Assembly: GCA_026419575.1 (NCBI GenBank)
Contig: JANZZC010000120.1
Coordinates: 1 to 41,494, forward strand
DNA from: Thermomicrobium sp.
Lineage (GTDB): Bacteria; Chloroflexota; Chloroflexia; Thermomicrobiales; Thermomicrobiaceae
Length of the DNA: 41,494 bases
Direction: 5' to 3'
The notes below the pieces were generated by a model. The model saw nothing but the letters and a program-made list of their open reading frames with translations, was not told the origin of the DNA and searched no databases. Both the position numbers and the translations under genes were made by a program. This document shows positions 24,511 to 33,467 of this stretch, piece by piece (position 1 is the first letter of the stretch; the number at the start of each line of letters is the position of its first letter).

Positions 24511-25860
24511 GTGACGGACTGGGGCATCGACTGGAGCGCGGTTCGCGACGAGGTGACCCGTCATCTCCAGGCACTGATCCGCTTCGAGACTGTCAATCCA
24601 CCGGGAAACGAGACGCCGCTGGCGGAGTATCTCGCGGACGTTCTCAGGCGCGAGGGCATTCCTGCCGAGGTGGTCGAGAGCGCACCTGGGCGCGGGAACC
24701 TCGTCGCGCGCCTCCGCGGGAGAGGTCGCGGACGACCCTTGCTCCTCATGGCGCACAGCGACGTCGTCAGCGTCGAGCGCGAGAAATGGTCGCGCGACCC
24801 CTTCGGCGGCGAACTGGTCGACGGTCGGGTCTGGGGGCGCGGGGCGGTCGACACCAAGGGGCTGGTCGCCTGCGAGCTCAGCGTGATGTTGCTCCTCCGA
24901 CGCCTCGGTCTCCCCCTGGAACGCGACGTCATCTTCGCGGTGTTCGCCGACGAGGAAGCGGGAGGGCAGTTCGGTGCGTGCTGGATGTGGGAGCACCATC
25001 GCGACCTCATCGATGCCGAGTTCGCGATCAACGAGGGCGGCGGCATGGCACTGGAACTCGGCGGTCACCGCTTCTACCTCTGCCAGACCGGCGAGAAAGG
25101 CGCTGCCCGCCTGCGTCTCGTCGCGCGCGGCGAACCGGGGCATGCCTCGATGCCGATGCCGAACACCGCGATGCAGCATGCGGCCCGGGCCATCCTCACC
25201 CTGAGTACGCACACCTTCCCGACTGTCCTCACGCCGACCGTGACGCGCTTTCTCCGCGAGATCGCGCAGACGCTCGGCGGTACCGTGCGGGCGCAGATCG
25301 AGTCGGCGCTGGCCGATCCGACGTGGGAGCGGCTCGCTGCCCTGCCGATCGGTGCAGGCGAGCGGCGGCTCCTCTACGCGATGACCCGCAGCACTGCCGT
25401 ACCGACGATCGTCCGCGGCGGCCATCGCATCAACGTCATCCCCTCCGAGGTCGTCGTCGAAGTCGACGGGCGGATCCTGCCCGGACAAGACCCCGAGGCG
25501 TTCGCTTCCGAGGTACAGCGGCTGGTCGGGCCGAACGTCGAAGTCCAACTGACGACGCGCGGACGCGGCCTCGAGGCCGATCCGGATTCCCCGCTCTTCC
25601 GGACGATCTGCGAGACGATGGCGGACCTGGATCCCGGTGCGCGCGTCGTGCCGTACCTGGTCCCCGGCGGTACTGACGCCAAGTGTCTACCCGGGATCAA
25701 GGTGTACGGTTTCATGCCGATGCGCGACCATCCGGAGGAGTTCGACCTGGCGCACGCGCACGACGAGCGCATCTCGGTCTCCACCCTCGAGTTCGCCACG
25801 CGCGCGCTCTTCGAGATCGTGGCACGTTTCTGCGCTTCGCGAGTCGAGAGCCGAGCATGA
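24511..25860 (+). CDS. M20 family metallopeptidase
   Basis: A 449-aa di-zinc amidohydrolase/exopeptidase of the ArgE/DapE/carboxypeptidase G2 family. Metal and catalytic residues are seen in LLMAHSDVVSVE (His and catalytic Asp), GRGAVDTKG (bridging Asp), FADEEAGG (catalytic Glu), and late HPEEFDLAHAHDE (His). The dimerisation domain contains GEPGHASMPMP. GTG 24511 has GGAAGGAGG upstream. The natural substrate cannot be told; related proteins are annotated as acetylornithine deacetylases or dipeptidases. Its TGA overlaps the ATG of the following HAD gene (ATGA), so the two are translationally coupled. Confidence 0.93.
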   Translation: MTDWGIDWSAVRDEVTRHLQALIRFETVNPPGNETPLAEYLADVLRREGIPAEVVESAPGRGNLVARLRGRGRGRPLLLMAHSDVVSVEREKWSRDPFGGELVDGRVWGRGAVDTKGLVACELSVMLLLRRLGLPLERDVIFAVFADEEAGGQFGACWMWEHHRDLIDAEFAINEGGGMALELGGHRFYLCQTGEKGAARLRLVARGEPGHASMPMPNTAMQHAARAILTLSTHTFPTVLTPTVTRFLREIAQTLGGTVRAQIESALADPTWERLAALPIGAGERRLLYAMTRSTAVPTIVRGGHRINVIPSEVVVEVDGRILPGQDPEAFASEVQRLVGPNVEVQLTTRGRGLEADPDSPLFRTICETMADLDPGARVVPYLVPGGTDAKCLPGIKVYGFMPMRDHPEEFDLAHAHDERISVSTLEFATRALFEIVARFCASRVESRA

Positions 25861-26918
25861 CGCTCCTCGTCCTCTTCGACATCGACGGGACACTGCTCCG
25901 TGCCGGTGACCCTGTCCATGCCCGCGCCATACAGGAGGCACTGGAGACGATCGCTGGCGAAGCGTTCCCCCTCGACGGTATCCCGTTCGCCGGCTTGCTC
26001 GACCGCGAGATCGCGCGGCTGGCCCTCGAGCGGCACGGCTTCGACCGGCCGACGATCGCCCGCCTGCTGCCGGAGATCATGGTTCGGATGGGCGAGCGCT
26101 ACCAGCAGCTGGTCAGGCATGAGGAACGCGAAACGTGGGTGCTTCCCGGCGTCCGGGAACTGATCGAGCGCCTGTGGGCACGCGGCCACGTGGTCGGTGT
26201 CCTCACCGGGAACGCGCGAGCGGTCGCTCGAGCCAAACTCGCCGCCGCCGGACTCGACCGGATGCTTCCTTTCGGGGCGTACGGCGACCAAGCCGACGAG
26301 CGGCACGAGCTGGTCGCTCGTGCCCGGGAGGAAGCTCGCCGACGGTACCGACTGGACATTCCCCTCGAGAGGACCATCCTCGTCGGCGACACGCCGCGCG
26401 ATATCGCCGCAGCGCACGCGAGCGGGGCACGCATCCTCGCGGTCGCCACCGGCCGGTTCGGGGTCGAAGCACTTCTGGAACACGGGGCCGATGCCGTCCT
26501 CCCTGACCTCCGCGACACCGAGCGGGCTCTCGCGCTCCTGGAAACGATCGTGGTCAACGACAGGAGATCCGACAACAGGAGGTTGCTGGACGAGCGGGCC
26601 AACGGGTATCGTGGTGAGCGAGATCGAGCGGGAGGGAGCGCAGTGGCTGAGACGCATCCGTTCCGACTGCACCCGGACGAAGTCGCGCGACGAGCCCGTC
26701 AGTTCTTCGAGGAGCAACTCGGGATTCCGCTGGTGCGGGATCTCGCTGGCTACATGCGCTTCGAGGATCCGCACGGGTTCGTCGAAATCGACATCCGCGG
26801 GGACGCCAACAACCAGTCGCGTGTCACGTTCCAGTACCAGGGATACGAGCAGGAAGTCCACCAGTTCCGGCGTCTCCTCGCCGAGCAGGCCCAGGAGGAG
26901 ACTCGGCAGAGCGAATGA
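25857..26918 (+). CDS. HAD phosphatase, in frame with a C-terminal 91-aa unknown module
   Basis: Residues 1 to about 225 form a HAD-superfamily phosphatase resembling phosphoglycolate phosphatase: the nucleophile motif FDIDGTLL at the start, the VLTGN motif II, and GDTPRDIAAAH motif III/IV. A polar, arginine-rich stretch follows, then from residue 263 a separate small module (THPFRLHPDEVARRARQFF, RFEDPHGFVEIDIRGDANNQ) ending at 26918. The frame is unbroken, giving 353 aa in total. However, GTG 26643 has a strong GGGAGGGAG just before it, so the module may be an independent gene whose upstream neighbour lost its stop. The linker looks more like intergenic DNA than a designed hinge. Start ATG 25857 overlaps the M20 stop. 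Confidence 0.8.
   Translation: MTLLVLFDIDGTLLRAGDPVHARAIQEALETIAGEAFPLDGIPFAGLLDREIARLALERHGFDRPTIARLLPEIMVRMGERYQQLVRHEERETWVLPGVRELIERLWARGHVVGVLTGNARAVARAKLAAAGLDRMLPFGAYGDQADERHELVARAREEARRRYRLDIPLERTILVGDTPRDIAAAHASGARILAVATGRFGVEALLEHGADAVLPDLRDTERALALLETIVVNDRRSDNRRLLDERANGYRGERDRAGGSAVAETHPFRLHPDEVARRARQFFEEQLGIPLVRDLAGYMRFEDPHGFVEIDIRGDANNQSRVTFQYQGYEQEVHQFRRLLAEQAQEETRQSE
26583..26645 (+). promoter_or_regulatory. Possible promoter and internal start for the 91-aa module
   Basis: TTGCTG (26583-26588), an 18-base spacer and TATCGT (26607-26612) are followed by GGGAGGGAG and GTG 26643, all inside the HAD reading frame. If used, they yield a 91-aa protein from 26643 to 26918 on its own. 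The boxes are only moderate matches. Confidence 0.45.
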
Positions 26919-26928
26919 GCGTCCACGG

Positions 26929-26964
26929 CCGGTAGCGGCGACCGCGGGGCACGACCGCTACCGG
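26929..26964 (+). terminator. Hairpin after the HAD gene
   Basis: CCGGTAGCGG (26929-26938) pairs with CCGCTACCGG (26955-26964) around a 16-base loop, 10 bp past the stop. It has no T tract, and the rhomboid gene starts 35 bp later. Confidence 0.6.
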
Positions 26965-26999
26965 TCGGAGTATCGCCTGGAGTCGGGGAGCGAGCGCGG

Positions 27000-27755
27000 A
27001 TGTTTCCGATCGGTGACGACAACAGCGGGCGACAGTCCTTTCCGTTCGTCAACCTGACGCTCATCGGGATCAACGTCGCGGTGTTCCTCTACCAGCTGAC
27101 GCTCCTCGCCCAGTCTCCGCAGCGTCTGGAGACTTTCGTCTTCAAGTACGGCGCGATTCCCTACGAGTTGACCAGAGGCGTCGATCTCCCGCCAGCGGTC
27201 GGGTTCCCGGTGTACCTCACGGTCGTCACCTCGATGTTCCTCCACGGAGGCTTCGCACATCTCATCGGCAACATGTGGTACCTCTACATCTTCGGCGACA
27301 ACGTCGAGGACTCGATGGGGCATTTCCGCTACCTGCTGTTCTACCTCCTGGGCGGTGTCGCTGCGGCCTGGACGCAGACGCTCCTCGATCCCGCCTCGCG
27401 CATCCCGATGGTCGGCGCATCCGGCGCGATCTCCGCGGTCATGGGTGCCTACCTCGTCCTCTATCCTGGAGGGCTCGTGCGCACCGTCACCTTCTTCGGC
27501 TTCATCCCGATCTTCTTCTATCTCCCCGCCCTCATCTTGATCGGGCTCTGGTTCGTCTTCCAGTTCTTCGCGGGTCTCGCCTCGCTCGGCGTTCCGACGG
27601 CGCCGACCGGCGGCGTGGCGTACTGGGCGCACATCGGTGGTTTCGTCGCCGGACTCGTCCTGGTCTGGTTCTTTCGCGACCCGGAACGGGTCGAGCGCCA
27701 GCGAGCGGCCCGTCGCCTCCACCGGGCGTTCCAACGGCTGGAACGCGGCTGGTGA
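27000..27755 (+). CDS. Rhomboid family intramembrane serine protease
   Basis: A 251-aa polytopic membrane protease that cleaves transmembrane segments within the bilayer. The catalytic serine is S131 in GASGAIS and the histidine H211 in AHIGGFVAG. The oxyanion-side HLIGNMWYLYIFGDNVED block follows the second helix. About six membrane helices are visible (for example NLTLIGINVAVFLYQL near 18-35 and LVRTVTFFGFIPIFFYLPAL). The short N-terminal region holds only a FPIGDDN-type start, and the C-terminus is basic and cytoplasmic. ATG 27000 follows GGGGAGCGAG. It is convergent with the methyltransferase gene. Confidence 0.94.
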   Translation: MFPIGDDNSGRQSFPFVNLTLIGINVAVFLYQLTLLAQSPQRLETFVFKYGAIPYELTRGVDLPPAVGFPVYLTVVTSMFLHGGFAHLIGNMWYLYIFGDNVEDSMGHFRYLLFYLLGGVAAAWTQTLLDPASRIPMVGASGAISAVMGAYLVLYPGGLVRTVTFFGFIPIFFYLPALILIGLWFVFQFFAGLASLGVPTAPTGGVAYWAHIGGFVAGLVLVWFFRDPERVERQRAARRLHRAFQRLERGW

Positions 27756-27767
27756 ACGGCAACAGGC

Positions 27768-28322
27768 TCAACCGGCAGTCGCGCGTTCGTGCGCGAGGAG
27801 CCACGCCTTGAGCGCGAGCCCAGCCGCGTACCCGCGGAGCTCTCCTCGTGCGCCGATCACCCGGTGACAGGGGATGACGATCGGGAGCGGGTTCGCCGCG
27901 AGCGCCGCCGCCACTGCGCGCACCGCCTCCGGCTGCCCGGTCGCCGCGGCGAGCCGACGATACGACCAGGTCGTCCCGTAAGGAATGCGACGGACCTGTT
28001 CCCAGACCTGCAGCTGAAAGGGCGTCCCACGGGGATCGAGCGGCACGTCGAACCAGCGCCGCCGACCCGCGAAATATTCGGCGAGCTGCCGGCAGGCGTC
28101 CGCGAGCGAAGCCTCGTCGCGCTCCAGCGTCACCGGCGGCCGCCCTCGTCCGGCCAGCCGTCCGAACAGGCGCCGCTCGACGGCCGCGCGATCCTGGCCA
28201 GGCAGCGCCACTGCGAGCAGCCCCACCGACCACCCGTAGAGCTGGAGCGGGCCGATCGGGCTCGGGCACTCCGCCGTCCGGACGACGATACGGTCGACGC
28301 CGCGTCCGCGCTCCTGCGTCAT
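27768..28322 (-). CDS. ogt: Methylated-DNA-protein-cysteine methyltransferase
   Basis: A suicide DNA-repair enzyme that transfers the alkyl group from O6-alkylguanine to its own cysteine. The 184-aa protein has a variable N-terminal ribonuclease-like domain and a C-terminal domain with PFQLQVWEQVRRIPYGTTWSY. The PCHRVIG active site has C152 as the acceptor, and a GYAAGL-xx-K segment follows. The residues before the active site (AVAAALAANPLPIVI) replace the common glycine-containing AVGxAxGxNP helix with alanines, a mild deviation. The start ATG 28322 overlaps the stop of the YibE/F gene by 4 bases (ATGA), so it is the last gene of the ABC-exporter operon. Confidence 0.93.
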   Translation of the reverse strand: MTQERGRGVDRIVVRTAECPSPIGPLQLYGWSVGLLAVALPGQDRAAVERRLFGRLAGRGRPPVTLERDEASLADACRQLAEYFAGRRRWFDVPLDPRGTPFQLQVWEQVRRIPYGTTWSYRRLAAATGQPEAVRAVAAALAANPLPIVIPCHRVIGARGELRGYAAGLALKAWLLAHERATAG

Positions 28323-29473
28323 CGGTGTGCGTGCCCATGCTGGCCCGCGTGCTCGAGTTCCGCCACCGGCGTCCGCACCGCGAGCCAGGCTGCGAATCCG
28401 GTCGTCAACGGTACCGCGGCGATCAAGCCCAGACTGCCGACGAGCGTCTGGACGATCTCCTGGGCGACGAGCTCGCGGTTGACGATCCAGAGCAACGGCT
28501 CGTCCAGTTGGCTGAAGAGCAGCAGGAGCGGTAGCGCCGCACCGGCATAGGCGAGCACGAGCGTATTGACCGTCGCCGCGATGTGATCCTGGCCCACCCG
28601 GACACCGGCGGCGAAGAGTTCCCAGCCGGTCAACGCCGGATTGGCGCGCCGGAGTTCGAAGACGAGCGAACTCTGCGAGACCGTGATGTCGTCGAGGACA
28701 CCGAGGGCACCGACGAGCATGCCCGCCAGCAGCAAGCCGCGCGGGCTCACCGCTCGCTCCCCGAGCACGACGTGAAGGAAGCTGGACTCCTCATCGGCGA
28801 GACCGGTGAGGCCTGCGGCGGCGACGAACAGCGCCGCCAGTGCCCCGGTCAGGACGAGGCTCACGCTCGTACCGGCCATCGCCGCCAGGGCCATCCGGCC
28901 CACCCCGTGCGTCACGGTGAGGGTGACCATGAAGACGACGAACGAGACCGCGATGGCGACCGGTACCGGAGGATACCCCCGCAGGATCAGCGGCACGAGC
29001 ACCCAGATCAGGACGACGAAGGTGATGGCGAGACCGACCAGCGCGCGCAACCCTTTCCAGCGGCCGAGCGCGACGATCGCTCCCGCGAACAGCACGGCCA
29101 ACACCGCGAGCGGCGTGCTGCGGTCGCGGTCGAGCAGGGTGTAGGCACGACTCCCGTCCGGGCCGGTCGAGACCGAGAGGAACAGACGATCGCCGGGCGC
29201 GAATCGCTGGCCGGCGGTGTTGAGATCGCGCACCCCGACCGTGATCTCGACGGTCTGCCCCGCCTCCGCGCCGTTGGTGAGCTCGACAAGCAGGCGCTGG
29301 TACGGCTGCGTCACCGGGCCGACCGTCGTCGTCCCCTCCTCGAGCACGGCGACGACTCGAGCCGTGACAGTGACCGGGGTCGAAAACGCGCCCGTCTCCT
29401 GCGCCTCGACCGGGCGCGGCAGCAACGCGGCAACGACGAGAACGAGCCCCAACCCGACGAGACGACCGATCAT
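28319..29473 (-). CDS. YibE/F family membrane protein
   Basis: A 384-aa integral membrane protein. An N-terminal signal or anchor helix (VGLGLVLVVAALLPRPVEA) precedes an extracytoplasmic beta domain of about 100 residues. At least seven transmembrane helices follow, in the pattern of the YibE_F family (RALVGLAITFVVLIWVLVPL, HGVGRMALAAMAGTSVSL, GALGVLDDITVSQSS, GQDHIAATVNTLVLAYAGA). The family has no proven function; some members are called multitransmembrane transport proteins. The extreme C-terminus is histidine-rich (HAGQHGHAHR), a possible metal contact. It lies 13 bp after the permease gene, and overlaps ogt. Confidence 0.88.
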   Translation of the reverse strand: MIGRLVGLGLVLVVAALLPRPVEAQETGAFSTPVTVTARVVAVLEEGTTTVGPVTQPYQRLLVELTNGAEAGQTVEITVGVRDLNTAGQRFAPGDRLFLSVSTGPDGSRAYTLLDRDRSTPLAVLAVLFAGAIVALGRWKGLRALVGLAITFVVLIWVLVPLILRGYPPVPVAIAVSFVVFMVTLTVTHGVGRMALAAMAGTSVSLVLTGALAALFVAAAGLTGLADEESSFLHVVLGERAVSPRGLLLAGMLVGALGVLDDITVSQSSLVFELRRANPALTGWELFAAGVRVGQDHIAATVNTLVLAYAGAALPLLLLFSQLDEPLLWIVNRELVAQEIVQTLVGSLGLIAAVPLTTGFAAWLAVRTPVAELEHAGQHGHAHR

Positions 29474-29486
29474 CCGTGCTCGACCG

Positions 29487-32462
29487 TCACTCGTACCGCA
29501 ACGCCTCGACGATCGACACGCGGGAGGCCTGCCGGGCCGGCACGTACGCCATGAGCAGGGCGACCGCGAGTGCCAACCCAGCGAACAGCGCGAGCTGATC
29601 CCACGGAATCACCAGGGAAAATCCTTCCAACCGGCCAGCGAGGTCCTCCTCGCCGGTCACCACGTTCCGGGCGAGGAGGACGCCGAGCGATGTCCCCCCG
29701 ACGATCCCTGCACTCGTAACCAGCGCCGACTCGAGCAAGAACCCCAACGCGACCATCGCCCTTCGGTAGCCGATCGCTCGCAGCGCCCCGATCTGATGGC
29801 GCCGCTCGATCACCGCACGGTAGGAGACGACCCCGAGCGCCGCGATGCCCACGATGAGTCCCAGCGCCATGAAACCCTGGATGATGCGGATGAAGCCGCG
29901 GATGATCGCGGTCGCTCGTCCAATGAGATCCGCGGTCGCCTCGGCTTGAGCACCGTACGGCAGCAAGGCCGCTTCGACCTGCCGCGCGAAGCTGCGGGCA
30001 TCGACTCCGGGAGCGAGACGGAACTCGTACTCGATCGTCGAAGGCCGGGCGAAGACCTGACCCACCACCTGCTCAGCGACGTACAGCCCGGTGAGCAAAG
30101 AGACGCGCCCATCGACCACACCGATCACTCTGACGGTCGTCGTACGCCCACTGGCATTGTCCCGGAGCTCGAGTGCGATCGGCTGGAACCGGCCGTCGCT
30201 CGAGCGCAGCTCGGGGAGATACAGGTTCATCGGGTCTCCCCCTCGCTGCTGGAGGACGTTGCTGTCGACGATCGCCAACGTGGGATCGGCGGCGACCGCT
30301 TCCCATGCGGCGCGGTCGGTCGGATAGTCCGCGCTGCGCAGCTGCAGAGGCGCCTCCACATGGGTCGCGAAGGCCGCGTCGATGCCCCGTACCGGGTAGC
30401 GCGCCCACTCGTCGGCCGACGTACCGGCGACCCGCACGCCGACCCGCGGCCACGAAACGCTCGAGACCCGACCGCTCGCCACGATCGGGGCGACATCGAC
30501 ACCCGCTTCCCGCAGCGCGGCGGCGAGGTCCGCGATCGGCTGGGTCCCGACCTGCGTCACTTCGACGTCCCAGCCTGCATCAGCCAGTGGACCAGCGAAG
30601 AGCGCGACGACGTTGGAGTAGATGGTCGACATCACGACGAGCGCGAACAGGATGAGGCTGAACATGGCGATCGTGAGTCCCGTTCGGCCGCGGGAAGCCA
30701 TCGGATAGGCGACCGCGATGCGCACCGCCGGCAGCCAGTGCCGGAACGCTCGTCCCAGCCGTCCGACGAGTCCGACCGCAACCTCGATGTTCCAGACGAC
30801 GAAGACGGTGAGCGCCGCGACCATCATCAGCCCGGCGAGCACGAACAATTCGAACCCGCCGCTCATCGTCCCGAAGAGCCGATCGTGCCAGCGCTCGGGG
30901 AGCAGCCAATAGCCCAGCACGAGCAGAGCGGCGACACTGTAGAGCGGACGTGCCGGCACGCCGAAACGGCGGAGCACCGCCGCAGCGCTGAGCGGGAGGA
31001 GCGAAATGCCGAGCCCGAACCAGCCGAGGCTCTCCTGGCGCCACCCGAGCCAGCAGAAGGCGCTCCCGGCGACGAGTCCGAGCAGCCCGGCGATCAGCCA
31101 GCGGCGGCTGGCTCGTGGCAGTTGCGGCTCCGGGAGATCCCGGATCGCGGTGACGATGTTGAGGCGGCTCACGCGCCAAGCTGCGAGGACCACGGTGACG
31201 AAAGTGACGACGACACCCATGAGATAGGCCAACACCAAATCTCGTGGGCGCCAGGACGGCTCGATCGTGAAGAATTCGCCGACCAACCGGCCCATGAAAC
31301 CCGCGATCGCATAGGCCACGGCCACACCGGCGACGGCGCCGACCAGAGCCGCGACCAGGTTGTACGCCATCCCCTCGAGGGCGAAGAGCGCGACGAGGTG
31401 CCAGCGCTTCATACCCAGTGCGCGCAACGTGCCCATTTCCGTCTTCCGCTCGGCCGCGAGCAACGCGAAGATGAGGAAGATGAGCAGGATACCCGCTGCG
31501 ACCGAAAAGAGACCGGACAAGAGGAACAAGTTCGTGAACGCCTCGCCCGCCTGCTCGGCTTGCTCCACCGCCCGCTGCTTGACCGGAACCGCTCGGTACG
31601 GTGTCCCTTCGAGCGCAGCGTTGGCGGCTGCCGTCACCGCCTCGCTGTCGTGCAATCCGTTCCGGTTGCTCAGCGCGACGAAGCTGACCTGATCGGAGAC
31701 ACCGAGAAGCGCCGCCGCCCGGTCGAGCGGTATGGTGAGTCCCCCGGCGTCGCCGACGTTCAGCGTGCCGGTGAAGAAGCTGTCCGGCGCGATCGCGGCG
31801 ACCCGCACCTCGATCGACTTCCCCTGAACGAAGACCTGCAAGCGGTCGCCGACGGCCGCGTCGAGCCGCTTGGCTGCCTCCGCCCCGAGGACGACCTCGT
31901 CTTCGGCGAGACTCGCCAGATCGATCGCGCGCCCGTCCCGGTCTACCAATCCCCCCACCGCAGCGAGCCGATCCGGGGCGACGCCGATCAGGTTGAGCGC
32001 GGGCTCGCTCAGCTTGGTACGGAGATCGATCGCAGCGACCGGCTGCCAGAGAATCGGGATGACGGCGACCAGCCGCGGCTCTCGCGCCCGGAGCGCATCC
32101 AACTGCTCGACGACACTCGCCGGGAGGTACACGCCCGGCTGCGGGCCGGCGAAGCGCGCGTCTCCGCTCGCTTGGACGACGAGCTCGTCGGCCGGTCCGG
32201 CGAGCCGCAGGACCTGTCCGGTGATGCTGCGCTGGAGCGTGGTGCCGGTCGTCAGCGAAGCGGAGAAGATGAGCGTGCTCAGCATGAGTCCGATGACGAC
32301 CAGCACGGTCTGGACAGGTCGACGCGGGATGTTGCGCAGCGCCATCCGTCCGAGCTCCGGGCGTCGCACCCAGAGCACGATGGTTACGACGGCGATGAGG
32401 CCGAAGAGGACGAGCAGAACGCGGAGAACGAGCGCGAGCGAGACGCCGAAGACCTCGTTCAT
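29487..32462 (-). CDS. FtsX-like ABC transporter permease
   Basis: A 991-aa membrane subunit of a type VII (MacB/LolCDE-like) ABC system. It has an N-terminal helix (LRVLLVLFGLIAVVTIVLW) and the RNIPRRPVQTVLVVIGLMLST block, large extracytoplasmic portions, and two FtsX domains. The first is near residues 270-400 (LFSVAAGILLIFLIFALLAAERKTEMGTLRALGMKR-type pattern), the second at the C-terminus (VIERRHQIGALRAIGYRR). Extra central helices make it longer than LolE. Such permeases perform mechanotransmission, moving lipoproteins, peptides or lipids, or triggering envelope enzymes; the cargo is unknown. It starts 6 bp after the ATPase gene, so both form one transporter. Confidence 0.93.
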   Translation of the reverse strand: MNEVFGVSLALVLRVLLVLFGLIAVVTIVLWVRRPELGRMALRNIPRRPVQTVLVVIGLMLSTLIFSASLTTGTTLQRSITGQVLRLAGPADELVVQASGDARFAGPQPGVYLPASVVEQLDALRAREPRLVAVIPILWQPVAAIDLRTKLSEPALNLIGVAPDRLAAVGGLVDRDGRAIDLASLAEDEVVLGAEAAKRLDAAVGDRLQVFVQGKSIEVRVAAIAPDSFFTGTLNVGDAGGLTIPLDRAAALLGVSDQVSFVALSNRNGLHDSEAVTAAANAALEGTPYRAVPVKQRAVEQAEQAGEAFTNLFLLSGLFSVAAGILLIFLIFALLAAERKTEMGTLRALGMKRWHLVALFALEGMAYNLVAALVGAVAGVAVAYAIAGFMGRLVGEFFTIEPSWRPRDLVLAYLMGVVVTFVTVVLAAWRVSRLNIVTAIRDLPEPQLPRASRRWLIAGLLGLVAGSAFCWLGWRQESLGWFGLGISLLPLSAAAVLRRFGVPARPLYSVAALLVLGYWLLPERWHDRLFGTMSGGFELFVLAGLMMVAALTVFVVWNIEVAVGLVGRLGRAFRHWLPAVRIAVAYPMASRGRTGLTIAMFSLILFALVVMSTIYSNVVALFAGPLADAGWDVEVTQVGTQPIADLAAALREAGVDVAPIVASGRVSSVSWPRVGVRVAGTSADEWARYPVRGIDAAFATHVEAPLQLRSADYPTDRAAWEAVAADPTLAIVDSNVLQQRGGDPMNLYLPELRSSDGRFQPIALELRDNASGRTTTVRVIGVVDGRVSLLTGLYVAEQVVGQVFARPSTIEYEFRLAPGVDARSFARQVEAALLPYGAQAEATADLIGRATAIIRGFIRIIQGFMALGLIVGIAALGVVSYRAVIERRHQIGALRAIGYRRAMVALGFLLESALVTSAGIVGGTSLGVLLARNVVTGEEDLAGRLEGFSLVIPWDQLALFAGLALAVALLMAYVPARQASRVSIVEALRYE

Positions 32463-32468
32463 CGTCGC

Positions 32469-33227
32469 CTACTCCCCGTCCCCGGTAGCACCGAGGTTCG
32501 CCCGGCCGTCGTCGACGATGCGGCCATCGCGCATTTGGACGATACGGTCGCACATCGCGCCGATGCGCGGATCGTGCGTCACGATCACGAAGGTCTGACC
32601 GTTCTCCCGATTGAGGCGGCGCAGCAACGCCATCACCTCGTCGGCTGTCTCGGTATCGAGGTTACCGGTCGGCTCGTCGGCCCAGATGATGTCCGGCTGG
32701 TTGACGAGCGCCCGCGCGATCGCCACGCGCTGCTGCTGTCCACCGGAGAGCTCGTTCGGCTTGTGCCCGGCGCGGTCGGCGAGCCCCACCTGCTCCAGCA
32801 CCTCCATTGCCCGCCGTCGCGCTTCGCCCGGTCGGACACCAGCGAGCAACGCAGGCAGCTCGACGTTCTCGAGCGCAGTGAGCACTGGGATCAAGTTGAA
32901 GAGCTGGAAGACGAAACCCATGTGCCGGGCACGGAAGGTAGAGCGCACGTCGTCAGCGAGCTTGGCGAGCTCCTTGCCGGCGATGAGCACCTGACCCTCG
33001 TCGATCGTGTCGAGCCCGGAGAGGCAATTGAGGAGCGTTGTCTTGCCGCTCCCGGACGGCCCCATCACCGCCACCATCTCACCGCGCAGGACGGTCAGCG
33101 AGACGCCCCGCAGCGCCTGCACCTTGATCCGTCCGGTATCGTAGATCTTCACGACGTTCCGCGCCTCCACGATCGCTGGGCGCTCGCTCCCCTTCTCGGT
33201 TCCGATCGGCTGTACCACGGTTTCCAC
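32469..33227 (-). CDS. ABC transporter ATPase (MacB/LolD-type)
   Basis: The 252-aa nucleotide-binding subunit for the adjacent FtsX-type permease. Walker A GPSGSGKT is at 56-63. The family-typical Q-loop [19 protein letters not shown] and signature LSGGQQQR follow. Walker B is [12 protein letters not shown] and the switch histidine is in [11 protein letters not shown] 33227 with GGGAGGAAT upstream is the better start; an upstream ATG in the same frame would add a basic, non-conserved extension. It is the first gene of the four-gene minus-strand operon ATPase, permease, YibE/F, ogt. Confidence 0.95.
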   Translation of the reverse strand: METVVQPIGTEKGSERPAIVEARNVVKIYDTGRIKVQALRGVSLTVLRGEMVAVMGPSGSGKTTLLNCLSGLDTIDEGQVLIAGKELAKLADDVRSTFRARHMGFVFQLFNLIPVLTALENVELPALLAGVRPGEARRRAMEVLEQVGLADRAGHKPNELSGGQQQRVAIARALVNQPDIIWADEPTGNLDTETADEVMALLRRLNRENGQTFVIVTHDPRIGAMCDRIVQMRDGRIVDDGRANLGATGDGE

Positions 33228-33467
33228 AGCGAGATTCCTCCCTTCAGGCGCTCGCGCGCCGGAACGTCTCGATGGTACCACTCGCGATCGCCCGACTCCG
33301 CCGATCCGGCTGTTCGACGGAACCTTCTTTCGTGTAGTTCGTCTACGCACGGAGCGTTACCGGTCCGTAAACGCGCGATGATACGGCCGCGACGACGGAC
33401 GGGAGGAAGCCAGCCAGCGTCACCCACCGAAGTGCAGCACGACGGTGCTCCGAATGCCAGGAGCCGC
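33228..33467. other. Intergenic region upstream of the ABC operon
   Basis: A 240-bp gap should hold the ABC operon promoter (minus strand). A small imperfect inverted repeat (CGTGTAG, then CTACGCAC) lies at about 33331-33350. I see no convincing -35/-10 pair or gene. Confidence 0.4.
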
